Counted from the first letter of the stretch, positions 23,734 through 35,197 are shown. The stretch is 64,000 nucleotides of DNA from Siphonodentalium dalli (GCA_032622095.1 CP136066.1:48212911-48276910); one strand, 5' to 3'. Numbers and translations are program-made. The notes: a model not told the origin generated them from the sequence alone.

Positions 23734-23957
23734 TTAAAACAATTTATAACGCCTGAAGTACGCTCAGTTGTAGAAAAATAAAAATCTTTCTTGGTGGGAC
23801 GAATTAATCGCGATAAGCAAAATGACAATCACTCGGATAAGGTGAGCCACTACTTATAATCCACGTAAGAATGGCGTTTTGTGATGCATTTGGATAGACA
23901 ATTTTGAGAATACGTGTAGATCATTTTAACCTGGGCAACGCCGGGTAACCATGCTAG

Positions 23958-25114
23958 TAGTATATATGTGCGTTGGGAAGATTGCGGGAAAACGCAGGTA
24001 CCCCAAGTGAGTGTAAACTTGTTAATTCTATATCAAATAAAGACACATTATCCAATTATCCATCAGCGATATAGACGGCAATAAGGATACTCTGGGTCAT
24101 GAGTATTTAACATTATCTTGAAATGAAATACTTTATCCACAGAATAGGACTTTCGGCGCCAATATAAGGCCATTGGCGACCTGCCCACCCCCCCCCCCTC
24201 CCCCGGAGTTTTTAACAAACATTGATCATGCTGAATGGAGGACAAAGCGAAGGTGGAAATTACACCTGTTGCAATCATCAACATGGTCGGAATTTGTATC
24301 TGCGAACAGTAAAATTACCCATTGGCGCAGGTGGTGGGCCGGCTGAAGTAAACGGAGGGATGTAAAATGCGATAGTCCGTTAGAGCTAGTAGGGCAATGT
24401 CAATCACTAAATTGCGATATGCCTTTATAGAGTATGAGCATTAACTAAGTCGGATATATGAGTGTTGGCACACGATCATGTAATTTAATCATAAGCTGTC
24501 AATCCACGGAAAACTGTAAAACAATTGGCTGCCACACACTTTGTCAGTTAGGTTATTTATCGATAACCTAAATTTCTTGATTGCTTTCCCGCTACAGAAA
24601 TGACAGCAGCGCCGAGTGACCACGCCTATACCCCGTGCCTAAAAAATGCACATGGAAAATATTTGATGCTTCCTACCATTTAACATGAAATTTGGTGCTG
24701 CATCATAATCATCATAATTTATTCGGGTATGATTGTATTCAGTGTATTGAGACAATAACCGTTCTAGATGATAATATTCAGTGCACAAGTAACCAGATAA
24801 ATCGACAAGATGAAACATTTGTAAAGAAATGAAACACGGAAATTAAAGCTAACAAGGGTTTGTGCTACCACGGTCGAATATCAATCCTACGTGCCGCTGC
24901 AGCTGTCCGGTGCCACGCGATGCGTGATCAGTTGCAACAAGCCAATCAAAAACGCTGAAAGCCGACGCGACGTGATCAACGATAAGCACAATTTTTGAGT
25001 GTCAGGTGTCTTTTTCAACTTCACGTATCTTTTTCGTCGGAAATAGTTGTACGCTTGTTATACTTCCAACTTCTACTTTCTGTGGTTCTCATGTGAAATG
25101 ACGGATTCAATTAT
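23958..25114. other. Intergenic stretch, no gene recognised
   Basis: Non-coding by inspection. A C-rich run (poly-C broken by one T) lies at about 24188-24205. A region around 24700-24730 has ATCATCATAATTTATT, possibly the tail of an old retroelement. Otherwise nothing nameable. Confidence 0.45.
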
Positions 25115-25268
25115 AAGAAATAACTCTTGTTTCGATTATGGTTATGCGGTTATAACCGAAAAGTTTGAAGATATATTTTCTATAATTGCGCTACGCGCGT
25201 TATAGCATTTATCTTCAAACGTTTCATTTATAACCGCATAACCATAATCGAAACAAGAGTTATTTCTT
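25115..25268 (+). repeat. 154-bp palindrome with perfect 41-bp outer arms
   Basis: The outer arms (AAGAAATAACTCTTGTTTCG, then ATTATGGTTATGCGGTTATAA) are exact reverse complements at 25115-25155 and 25228-25268. An inner, imperfect pair (AAAGTTTGAAGATA and TATCTTCAAACGTTT) continues the stem. The centre contains TTGCGCTACGCGCG. It is a foldback element or a young inverted duplication, non-coding. Confidence 0.93.
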
Positions 25269-25526
25269 AAATAGACAAAACATATAATACGTCCCGCTAT
25301 ACCCCTTTCCGTGTTTTCAGACGTAGATGCGATTCACTATCACATCTATTTCATGAGCTGAGGGACAGTTCAATGTGCCATTGCCTTGAATACATGGCCA
25401 ATTCGATAAGAACTGAGAATCGATATGGTCATGCACATTATTGAAGCAATGCACTCCCATACGCAGTCACGGTATGTGGCATAATTGCGATAGTTAGATA
25501 TGAACTGGTGTTTATTTTACATGATT

Positions 25527-25923
25527 AGAGACCTTTCGCAAAATCACGAATACGATTACGAATATGGACAGATTCTGCCAGAATATACGGCACAAATTAT
25601 ATATTTACGCACGGGGGTTCTTATGTGAGACGAAATATACCCCACGCAGTTTAATTATGTGTAGATGTGTCAAGGATGTGCGATCTGTCCTGCTTGGTGA
25701 CGCTCTACTATTATCCATGTGGTGTATTACAAGCGGATAAGAACATGGGATCTGATACAGACACACATTACTTTTTCCATCAAATATATGTGTAACTGAA
25801 CATAGTGGGGCATATATGCCGTCTCACCAATTAGCCATCGTAGGTAAATTGTGATGGTGTCAACCTTACTAGGACAATAAATCCTATCCGTAATCGTAAT
25901 AGTGATTTTTGCGAAAGGTCTCT
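25527..25923 (+). mobile_element. TIR MITE, AGAGACCTTTCGCA family, 3-bp TSD (copy 1)
   Basis: The TIRs are AGAGACCTTTCGCAAAATCA plus CGAATACGATTACG on the left, and the complement of CGTAATCGTAATAG plus TGATTTTTGCGAAAGGTCTCT on the right. ATT is duplicated on both sides (25524-25526 and 25924-25926), fitting a 3-bp target duplication as in PIF/Harbinger-type elements. No coding. The same termini bound the 2.6-kb element at 57202-59778. Confidence 0.85.
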
Positions 25924-25926
25924 ATT

Positions 25927-26872
25927 ATATACAGACTAACCACGTGTACCATACATCGCGACCAAAGTAAAACCAAGCACATAGCACACTTGTGAAGTTG
26001 TGACGCTTGTGAGTTGTGTGAAGTGTAAGTTCGCGAGTCTGCTAATACGAACAAGCAGAGTGTGTTATCCCTTTATGCATCGCCATGGACCTCATCGATC
26101 GAATCACATTAAGGATGACACCCAATAGGGTATATCAGCCATGTCAGAACAGACAACATGATCTTACCACCAGTCACTTTGGCTAGGAAACTTAAATTGT
26201 AGTACCCAAAAGTATTGTGTAGTAAACTGTATACATGTAAACAACAAAGTGTGTCATAATCAGACGACACAACATGCCAAAGACAACACGAGTATGACTG
26301 AATATATATATGAATATTTATTATTGAACTATGTGCACGAGAGCCATAGTCATCCGTCAATTCAATTCAATTTTAATAGTAACTCTGGTCATCATAAAAG
26401 ACATTACAGAGAAAATAGACACAATTTACGAATCATCAATTCATGTACATGTATACATACACAACAAATCATTAAGCTGGTGTGAATGGGGTGGTATTCT
26501 ATTGTATACATCGGTGAGTAGTTATAGTGCGCATTGGAGTACACATTTTGTGCGGGAGATTGTGGAGGAGGAGGAAAATAAAATCGATATTGTTTTAATC
26601 CCTATATATAATTAAATAAGTAGTTATATAGATACGTAGATATATAGAGACGTAGATACGTAGATATAGGGTATAGTTTACGCAATTAGCTATAATACGG
26701 GTAGTTTACCTTCGACTAGTCCACTAATTTTATTGATCCCCTACTTTTCGAATGAACTGATCTAAACTCCGATTATTGATTCTTCGGCTCTGTGTTTTAG
26801 TATTAAGCGACGGATGGATGTAAAATTATTGATATAAGGCGGTGCTTTAATCGAACTATTTCACTCGCTATA
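25927..26872 (+). other. Leader region of the virus-like relic, with TAGATACG microsatellite
   Basis: Mostly AT-rich non-coding sequence. 26630-26665 is a GATACGTAGATATATAGA-type microsatellite. 26690-26815 holds a block (GGTAGTTTACCTTCGACTAG, CCACTAATTTTATTGAT, GAACTGATCTAAACTCC) that recurs at about 27340-27470 and, degraded, at 28620-28700, each time beside a copy or relic of the ATPase-like gene. Short frames here have no recognised motif. Confidence 0.5.
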
Positions 26873-27283
26873 ATGGATCACGGGATTTCGGTTAATGAAC
26901 CGAGGTTTAAACACCCATTCACTGCTATAGCTGCAGGGCCTAGCGCTTGCGGAAAGACGCACTTCGTATATAAATTAATTCACAATGCGACTGTTATGAT
27001 TAACCCACCGCCGTCTGTTATATATTAGTGTTTTAGTGAATGGCAACCCGGGTATGAAGCGTTGAAGAAAGTAGTCCGATTCCACGAAGGAATACCTGAC
27101 ATAAGTGCGTTTGATGTGAACACCCCGACCCTGATTATACTCGATGATTTGATGTTAGAATGCGATAAGAATAGTGTGACCAATCTTTTCACAAAATGTA
27201 GTCATCACAGAAATATGAGTGTTATACCTAATCTTCAGAATATCTTCGCTGTGACTGTTATGATTAACCCACCGCCTATATAG
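26873..27283 (+). pseudogene. Polinton/adintovirus-like packaging-type ATPase relic, copy 1
   Basis: From ATG 26873 the frame reads through a P-loop, GPSACGKTHFVYKL (Walker A), to an in-frame TAG at 27026-27028. It resumes in the same frame to a Walker-B-like segment, LIILDDLMLECDKN, and a sensor-like block, NLFTKCSHHRNMSVI. This order is typical of the small ATPases of Polinton/Maverick- and adintovirus-like elements of animals. It is truncated before the expected C-terminal third. Instead the frame runs into a second copy of TGTTATGATTAACCCACCGC, which also occurs internally at 26995, marking a rearrangement junction, and stops at 27283. It is a broken old insertion, not a host gene. The assignment is by motif only. 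Confidence 0.7.
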
Positions 27284-28148
27284 ATACGTAGATATATAGA
27301 TATGTAGATATGTAGATATCGTCTATAGTTTACGCAATTACCTATAATATGGGTAGTTTACCTTCGACTAGGCCACTAATTTTATTGATTCCCCACTTTT
27401 CGAATGAACTGATCTAAACTCCAATTATTGATGCATCGGCTGTGTATGTGTTAGTATTAAACCATTGAGGGTGGTATCAACGAGGCTTTTAGCTTTCAAT
27501 CAATTTAATTATTCCAGAAAATTTTGTTAGCTGTTTTAAAGCAAATTATATGTAATTGAGTCGGGTGGGTTTTAACACTTTCGCTGTTGAGATTTTGTTT
27601 GCAATAGAATCAGTAAATTAACCACTTACCTTCGATATAACGCATACTCCTATTGTTCGGAATTTCGATACAACTGATGACTAAATGTCCCCCTCAATAT
27701 TCTAGGTGTCCACACACAAAATTAAAACATGTGAGAACCTGGAATATCAAGGGGGGTCCTGAGGCCCAAACAATATTACTCCGCCACTTGTTTAGTCCAA
27801 GCTGTAACTTAGCTTCTCTTCTGGGATGTGGTTCGTATCCGCTAAACACCCCCGAACCTCTCCACTTGCGAATGCACCGTCGTCGCAAACTTCCGGTAGG
27901 TGGTGTTCTCACAATGGCGCTGTATCTTCCAAGGTCTCCAGCAAGGCCGTTGTAGCTTTTTGTAGAACAACCAATTGATTCCTAAGTTTTAGGATGGAAT
28001 CGACGCGACAAAGTTCTTTCTTTTCGCATATTCAAACGCTGCCGTGCATTTAGCGCCATTATGCGAGCTACACGCTTAAATCCGTTGTCCTCCACTATCG
28101 TTTGAAGTGTTTCCTCCAACAAGGCCCTATGAAGAGTGTAATACTCTG
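27284..28148. other. Spacer between ATPase relics
   Basis: Begins with a GATACGTAGATATATAGATA microsatellite (27283-27320) and repeats the 26690-26815 leader block. 27480-28140 is different sequence. About 50 open codons without a known motif lie on the minus strand near 28150-28000, and the 27653-27955 frame is unrecognised. No gene is supported. Confidence 0.45.
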
Positions 28149-28527
28149 AGGTCGCTGGATTTCAGTTAATGAGCCGGGTTTTAGGCACCCCTTCACTGCT
28201 ATGGCTTCGGATCGGAAGGCTTACTTCGTATCCAGTTTTAATTCACAACACGACTATTATGATTAACCCACCGCCGTCTGCTATGTATTGCTGTTTTAGT
28301 GCCTGGCAACCTGGGTATGAAACATTGAAGAAAATAGTCCGATTCCACGAGGGAATGCCTGGCATAAGTGCGTTTGATGCGAGCACCCCGTCCCTGGTTA
28401 TATGGTTGATTTGATGTTAGAATGTGATAAGAACAGTGTGACTAATCTTTTCACAGAATACAGTCATCACCGAAATATGAGTGTTATACTTATTCTTCAG
28501 AATATCTTCGAGAAAAGTCGATAATGT
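28149..28527 (+). pseudogene. Packaging-type ATPase relic, copy 2
   Basis: Parallels copy 1 from the VNEP(R/G)FKHPFTA region through a damaged P-loop (the GxxxCGKT motif is lost) to WQPGYETLKKIVRFHEGMPG and onward through frame breaks to the HRN-like block near 28470. Several frameshifts and stops are present. The Walker A loss alone makes an active ATPase impossible from this copy. It ends beside a GTCGATAATGTTTTAATC block that also occurs at about 26581. Confidence 0.65.
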
Positions 28528-28823
28528 TTTAATCTGTATATATATTAAAACACTAGTTAAATAAGTATTTATAGATATATAGATACGTAGATATATAAAT
28601 ACCGGAATAGGTGATGCGATTACTTATAATTACCTTCGACGGATCCACAATTTTAGTGACCTACGACATCTGAAAATGAACCGATCTAAAGCGATAATAA
28701 TGAAGTATTGATTTTTCCCTCGGTTTATTGTAATTGGCATTAGCGAATCGATTGGTGTCTGTGTGTTAGTGAAATAATTCATGCATACAGCGCTCATTCA
28801 TATATTATGGTGACAGTTGACCG

Positions 28824-29008
28824 TGGAATTAGTTAATGAGCCGGGCTTTAAACACCCCTTTACTGCTGTAAATGGTGTGACTAATCTTTTCATAAAATAC
28901 AGTCATACTAGAAACATAAATATTATACTTATTCTTCAGAATATCTTCGCACGCGATAACAATCAGAGACCTTTCAAACTTCAATTTCGGGTCTCGCCAG
29001 ACAAATGA
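28824..29008 (+). pseudogene. Packaging-type ATPase relic, copy 3 (internally deleted)
   Basis: The N-terminal block NEPGFKHPFTAVNG is joined directly to the later VTNLFIKYSHTRNINIILIL block, so the segment with Walker A and Walker B is deleted. The reading ends at 29008 after RDNNQRPFKLQF. The same leader-type sequences precede it (28570-28700). Confidence 0.6.
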
Positions 29009-29010
29009 TC

Positions 29011-30990
29011 AATACCGAATCTAAACACCTAGATGCTGTATCTCCACCGTTCGGATACTCGCTCGTTGATTTTAAACGGGAAACAACGGAAAATGTGCGC
29101 CTGTGTATATGCTTAAATAGCCATTTGTGAGCGATGAAATTTCAACCATGTCAAAACTTCTGAAGAGGAACATGGGAATTTAACTTGGCTAGGGCGTCTC
29201 CCACCTCGTAAAGCTGTATAAACTAGCTTTGCACAACGCCGACAATGATTTAATAGATTTTGTATCGCCGACTGCTGCTCATATATACTATATGGAAAGT
29301 ACCGATCTCGACCGGACATAAGAATAAACTTGTTAAATATAAGAATCAAATCTGTAATTTAGGCAAAGCGAGGTCTTGTATAGTCTAAAGAAGAGAAAAC
29401 GCCTGTTGCGATCAGATGGATTTCTAGGAAATTTATTGAAAAGTATAGCCCCCATTTTGAGCAGTCTTCTGGTGGTCTCATTCAATAAATAGATGTAGTG
29501 AAATCTGATATTCAATATTGACATTATTGTATTGTTATTATGTCTGTAATACTTTATCATTATAAGTACTTGCAAAAGTTATTATTAATATTTATACTAT
29601 TAAGTTAAAATATACTTCAAATACTTCACAATAGTTCATAACTATTTTCAGTATTTATTATTAATATAATGCATAAATTGACTCAAATTCTATTCTTTAA
29701 ATAATTTCAAAGTTATTAAAGTTCTAGTCAAATATTCAACCCTTCGGGAACCTCTTTGGTTAATTTTCACACTTTCAAGTTTTCTATATTCAAGTCGTAA
29801 TTTTATAAAAACTACAATTCACTCACCATTGTCAATCTGCCGTTTTATGCACCATATCGTATTACATCGGTTTAACTATATATCATTCCATCCTATTTCC
29901 TCATTTCCATGTTTTAGGACATTTATTCAATCAAAAGTATTCGCGCAATTTTGCTTTTCGTCAAACTTGCCAGTGACGTCATCTCATGCATATTAATTAG
30001 CTCTGCCTTTGGTTTCTAAGAGGTCACCTGTTTTCTTAGTTACGGCAACGAAGTACACCACATCTGTAGCGCGTGAACGCTCCACAAATGTGGTATACTT
30101 CCGTTGGTAATCCACATTGTGGTGTACGGGTATAAAAGGGCCTGCCCAACCGTCAAAAGAGGTTCCACAAATTATAACTCGATTAAAACTGACCAACGGA
30201 AACACGCAGGGAAATCACAGAGAAGTTGCATAGCAAACAATAAGCGCCACCCATTTATATTGGATGAAGGTAACTTAATGCAACTTCAGCCCAACTCAGC
30301 CGTAACGGGCTAGCAAAGAAATGTGACTTTTGATGGGACTTTTCGGAGTTTGTTGACATTTTCGCCGCGGTTGCTACCGCCTATTTTCGAGTCATGTAGT
30401 TCAATTCCATATTTATGGAATAGGTTTAATTAAAGTGGAATTCATAGTTTAATCATATATTAAACTCTTCCGAAGTTATAAATGAAGATTTAAGTGGTTG
30501 ATAAAAGGCATTTTATTGCGGGAATCAAGTCAGTCGGATCATTATTCATTCTGCACCACATCATCACCTACCTGTGTGATTTGAGTTGACATAATTTATC
30601 TGAATAAATATATAATCAATTACTCAAATTGTGTGGACTATATTTACCATAACCTGAGACTACTTTGAGAATTACAACATGCAGTTTGTCTTCTCTAGCA
30701 CGGAGTTACATCGACTAGCAGCATCATAATTCATATACATTATTTATACAATATTATAAATAGTAGCTTTGAGTCATTTTGGCTAGCATTCATAAATGTA
30801 GATTATTTATATCATACACATGATATGGCATAGCAATCTGACAACATTCAAAGATATTTAGTCATATAGACTAGCGTTTAATGGGCATTGTCCATTATCA
30901 CACCGGATGCATAAATTATATCATATATGTTAAAGTATTCCGATTATTTGCGGCAATAAGAGGAAACTTAGTAAAGCCTACCCCTGCAGC
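29011..30990. other. AT-rich stretch within the virus-like relic region
   Basis: No protein is recognised. Minus-strand frames at 29113-29349 and 29333-29575 are protein-like in composition (basic, few stops) but match nothing I know. 29600-29760 is very AT-rich. A TATA-box-like site at 30130 is listed separately. Confidence 0.4.
30130..30138 (+). promoter_or_regulatory. TATA-box-like site
   Basis: TATAAAAGG follows a segment with an inverted CCACA/TGTGG arrangement (30056-30122, including ACAAATGTGGTATAC and CCACATTGTGGTGTAC). It looks like a core promoter, but no convincing coding sequence follows, so it may belong to a decayed element. Confidence 0.3.
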
Positions 30991-31134
30991 GTACACAAGA
31001 AAATGATTTTAATTGACCCTAAGTTCTGGAAGAACAGATTTAATATTGGAGGAAACTATCGTTATTCGTCCACGGCATCAGTTTCAGATCGACTTGTTTG
31101 ATGTTAAATCGCCGGAAGAGGAGAACGATAATTT

Positions 31135-31137
<3 letters not shown>

Positions 31138-31187
<50 letters not shown>
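31138..31187. repeat. (TA)n microsatellite
   Basis: About 25 perfect TA dinucleotides, lying just upstream of recognisable integrase sequence. Confidence 0.97.
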
Positions 31188-31191
<4 letters not shown>

Positions 31192-31229
31192 TACTTCCCA
31201 AAATGATTATGTCAAATTTGTGATCATTG

Positions 31230-31695
31230 AACGATCATCGGACTCTAATGAGTCGTATGTGGAGATATTTTACAAAGAATAACACTTTTCGTCATATCGA
31301 GATGCCTCAATGTCTACTCGACAGTTACAGTTCTTCTTATTATAGAAGTATCGGTATGACCCCAAGAAATGTCACACATGATAAAGTCGGGGATGTGTGG
31401 TGGAATATATATGGTAAACACACGACTCCACGATCGCTCGCGGTTGAAAGAAAACTACCCTTTTCTGTCGGTGATTTAGTGAGAATCTCACACATGAAAA
31501 GAGTATTTAAAAAACAGAAAGGATACGATGCTAACTGGTTCTCGTGAGATGTTCAGAATTACTGAGGTTCTGAGGACCGCACAAACGACCTTCCGCTTGG
31601 GTGACTATTTGAGCCAAGATCTAGATGGTACTTTCTACCTGGAAGATATTCAGAAAGTTAGTGAACCAAAGGTTTCAAGATTGAAAATGTTTTAA
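31230..31695 (+). pseudogene. Polinton-type integrase C-terminal relic
   Basis: Reading 31227-31547, the segments MSRMWRYFTKNNTFRHIEM and LLDSYSSSYYRSIGMTPRNV match the end of the retroviral-type integrase core of Polinton/Maverick and adintovirus-like elements (the YNxSYHRSIGM-type motif). FSVGDLVRISHMKRVFKKQK matches the SH3-like or chromo-like tail. A frame break occurs at about 31545. The continuation in another frame (FRITEVLRTAQTTFRLGDYL and DGTFYLEDIQKV) completes the usual C-terminus. The catalytic DDE part upstream is not recognisable. The copy is dead. Confidence 0.7.
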
Positions 31696-31746
31696 AGAGA
31701 AAATATAAATTCTTTGTTAAATTTCTTGGATAGCCATTGGATACGG

Positions 31747-32268
31747 GCGGCCTTGGTGGTGGGTATGCTGTTAAAAATATTCACTTCCGTCAAAAACCGC
31801 CATAAACAGAAAGAATAGTAAACTATAGACAAACTTTGTTCTTTATACAAATCATAAATATGGCATAAACAGTATGTTATTGTCGATTTTGTTTGCTTTA
31901 TTATGTAAACAAAAGCAAGAAATTTACACTTCCTGGCTTTTGTTTAGATCCGGATATGGTAAACATAAAGAGCGTTATATGTTATTGTTTTCCTGATATG
32001 GAAGAGCGTTTATATCATTTGTGTGTGATTAACCAATATAATTGCGCTGTGTTATGTAAACAGAAGCACAACCTCTGTAACACGAGCAGGCTCTATCCTA
32101 CGTACACCATCGTACGTCTTGACGACAATATACTATTTACACACTGATTATGTTTGGCATATAAACAAAACTTTATATATATATATATAATATTATTATT
32201 CCGTCTGTTGATAGTGATTTGAACAAACATGAATATTTCTGCAACGAACACCGCCCGTGCCTTTAGGT
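31747..32268 (+). mobile_element. TIR miniature element, AGGCACGTG family, copy 2
   Basis: It shares in order with 2224-2717: CGGCCTTGGTGGTGGGTAT, CCGTCAAAAACCGCC, AACAGAAAGAA, GCATAAACAGTATGTTAT, GTAAACATAAAGAGCGTT, GAACAAACATGAATATT, and the right end CCCGTGCCTTTAGG. The 84-codon frame within it (31893-32147) is element sequence and not a gene. Confidence 0.75.
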
Positions 32269-32499
32269 TCAACGCCTGAATACATACAAGCGAGTTAATT
32301 GATGGAACAGAATAGTGACAATGCGAGTCGTATTTCGTGGTGTTGGATCGACTTCAGTAAGGAGCAAGTTACTTAAATTATTGTTCTCTACTTTATAACA
32401 GCGGCTGCTGTGTTAATTATATTACTCAACAACGGAGATCAGCAACTGTGGACAGCCCGTCAGTCGGTATATTGATCACGAATCATCCAGCAAGAATTT

Positions 32500-32715
32500 T
32501 TGTTTTGGATGTACATTACTCTCCAGAGCAATTCTTCTAGGGTGTATTATCTGAACAATACGATAGCCAAATTCACGACTAAACTACCCACTTCGACCAA
32601 CCTAGAAGGAAATGGGAGATATGGCTCGCTGAGATGCAATTTCCATATTCGTGGTTTATGCAGGTTGAGAAAATTAGGAGAGACTACTTCGAGTCTCGAC
32701 GTGTAATGAGTATCC
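32500..32715 (+). pseudogene. Relic of a protein common in Polinton-like elements
   Basis: One frame gives YITLQSNSSRVYYLNNTIAK and KFTTKLPTSTNLEG; another gives KWEIWLAEMQFPYSWFM right after it. In uncharacterised proteins often found with DDLM-type ATPases in invertebrate genomes, these blocks occur in one frame and in this order. A frameshift therefore separates them here. The role of the family is unknown to me (a virion protein is possible). Its position 0.8 kb after the integrase relic supports a single decayed element. Confidence 0.5.
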
Positions 32716-34765
32716 ATTTGTGGTAAGGTAATAGAGGCCTGTGGTGTATGTTTGCGTCATTGGTATCTGTTTGACATATATAACAAGAAAAGAAGATGCA
32801 TCAGATCGCCCAAGAATTATTTTACAAAAAAATAGTCACATACATTGTGGAAATGTTATAAAGTTAATATTAGAAATTAAAATATACGCATCTATCAGAT
32901 CGAGATATCTGGTGTACTCACGACCAAGCACACGATGCTTACATGGCCAAATTACCCCTAGATATGAAGCTTGATCGTGCATGTACAATTTGATAATTAC
33001 ATGCTCATAAATGTGGGCTATATGGTTTGCCGATAGATTCAAATCGTGACATCCAATATGCAGACGGACAGATGCGGGCTGTAACGTATTCCAAAGACTT
33101 CAATGATGCAAAGAGTAAAATCAAAGACGGATGCTGAGGTTCATGTTTCCGGAATTCGGAAAAGAAACGTTAGCTTATCGAGTTGTCACCACAAATATAC
33201 ATATGCAATTTTGGATATATCAAATAGAAGATGTTGCCTATATAATCAAATGACAGATGACGCCAGTCATTTTGATATATAGTAATGAAAAATGCGAGGT
33301 GGCAGTGCAACGAAACGTGAAATTTTCAGGATTGACTTACGGACTAATAGCGTTTGGGCATTTGCGCGTTACACACAATGTCGTGTGATAAACTACTGAA
33401 TTGCTGAAACCGATTGTCACGTGTATATTATGGGCTATTGCATTGTTGGTGGGATGTTTACCTCAATGCAGAAACAAATAGTTTCTAACAAAGGATGGGG
33501 TGTTATTAATGAGCTCTCTTCTGATGCACGAGTTGGACGATTTCTTTAGTATAGTTAGGGCGTGTACCATGTCCATATCACGTACCATAAGGGTTCGGGG
33601 GTAAACACGGTCATACTTTCTACTGTTGTTAGCTCCTGGGTTCCGGGTATCAGCGTGTGTCTCCTAACAATGATATGTTGTTACCCTCGGGCCTAGATTG
33701 ATGTCATATTGATGACGCATTCGTGCTAATATAGACTAGTGGTGCCAATTGGGAGTAATTGTCAGTTTTAGGCGCCATGTTAAATTTGCAGCGAATTGGC
33801 TTATGAAAGTTTGATTAGCTTGGTGCGTTGTGGGATACGATACTGATACGATCACTGCCCCGTCTCAAAGTAGACAAAGATGCTGCCCCAGGGACGCAGT
33901 GACGAGGCGACTCGATGCTACCCCAGGGACGTAGCGACGAGGCGGCTGGAGTGTCAACATGCCTAACACATCAGCTGAATATCTCTGATCGAAATGATGT
34001 TGATATTGTTCTGATAGCTCCATAGTAACTCAGAAAAAAAGAGTATTTTTAAATGACTTCCAGGTGTAACTGTTTAACCCTCACTTTGGAGATTCTTGAG
34101 AATATTTATATTTTTCTTGTTAGAAGATTATGCAGTGAACGTATGTGGGAGTTGTTTTTTTTATTTGAAACTCCAGTGTATAATCCGATTACGAATGCAT
34201 AATTGATAATTTGCACACCAAATCTGGACATATTTACTGTTGATTAAATACATCTTCCAGTTTGTAAAATGGTCCGATTTTAGCCACACATATATAGGAC
34301 AAGAGGGTGATTTAGGGGTTTCCACAGGCGCCTGTAACGCGCTCCGCTGCCCGTCCCCTTTTTGCACTGCCCCTATACGCCGACGCTGTACATTCGCGCA
34401 TGCGTCACGTTAATGGTTCTATAATATGGACAAGGAAAACCATACAATTCCCCCGTTTTACCAACGCTCGGAAATCGGACAAATTTAGTCCATATATCCG
34501 AGCAATGGTGTCGATGTCGCCACGGGTGTTTCGACAAAGGATTCCTCTTTCAAGTAATACCACAAGCGCCACTCGTTACTATTTCTATCCATTGCATTTG
34601 ATAATTTTTGACCACCGAATATTGTCTCCAGAGACCGTAAAAACCAAGATTGATCCGGCTCAAAAATGGCTGATATGATTCTGTTAAATTCACTCCCATG
34701 CATCTTATTATAATTAAAAAACGGTCAAATGGTCAACTAAACAGCTAGCGCTCAGCGAATTCTAA
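32716..34765. other. Stretch without a recognised gene
   Basis: Some continuation of the virus-like relic is possible up to about 33050, but frames are too broken to name. A 35-bp tandem duplication (GATGCTgCCCCAGGGACGcAG type) lies at 33869-33940. The rest appears non-coding. Confidence 0.4.
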
Positions 34766-35197
34766 AGGTACTCAATCCGATCAGATGGTCCCCATATAAT
34801 CAATTTACAACAACAACATTTCTTCCAAACACGCTTTTGTTATCAGAATCGATTAATTACGACAAAATAATGCTAATCGCTGTCTATGGTATACAAGTTC
34901 CCAAACGTGTTATTTAATAACACGTTGTTCAACGAAATATGGCCGTATTATCACTGAAATATGGCCGTATTACCACTTGATTTTAGAGTTATCCATCTTT
35001 ATCCGAAATTTTATCCGAGACCTTCGATTTGACGACTCTTTACTGGGCCACAAATAATTACACATTTCGAGAAATAACAAATTTATAAAAAAAATCTCTG
35101 AGCTTTTATGTGTGGGTTCCTCGACTCGAATCAGATGTTTTTTATCCCGAAGCCAAACAAATAGTAACTTAGGAACGTTAATTCGGATTAAGCAACT
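34766..35197 (+). mobile_element. TTAAAGGTACTCAA MITE, full-length diverged copy
   Basis: The left end is AAGGTACTCAATCCGATCAG; the right end is degenerate (CGGATTAAGCAACTTTAA, TTAA at 35198-35201). The subterminal block CTCGACTCGAATCAGAT with TCCCGAAGCCAAACAAATAG matches the better-preserved copies at 55837-56161 and 61879-62347. No coding. Confidence 0.6.

Larger units (their letters stand above)
20927..23957 (+). mobile_element. Non-autonomous Helitron-like element, family 2, copy 2
   Basis: Starts A then TCTATATTTGCGAATGTCTG and ends CCTGGGCAACGCCGGG, spacer, CTAG (23954-23957), T: the same termini as the copy at 3815. The interior repeats the GCCGATT-started unit array (from about 21115), a second internal 5'-end-like motif (near 21893-21935), and a 3' half homologous to 5580-6630. 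Two younger insertions interrupt it: a (ATA)n-associated repeat at about 22462-22722 and a hairpin MITE at 23396-23733, both missing from copy 1. Small open frames are repeat-derived. Confidence 0.75.
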
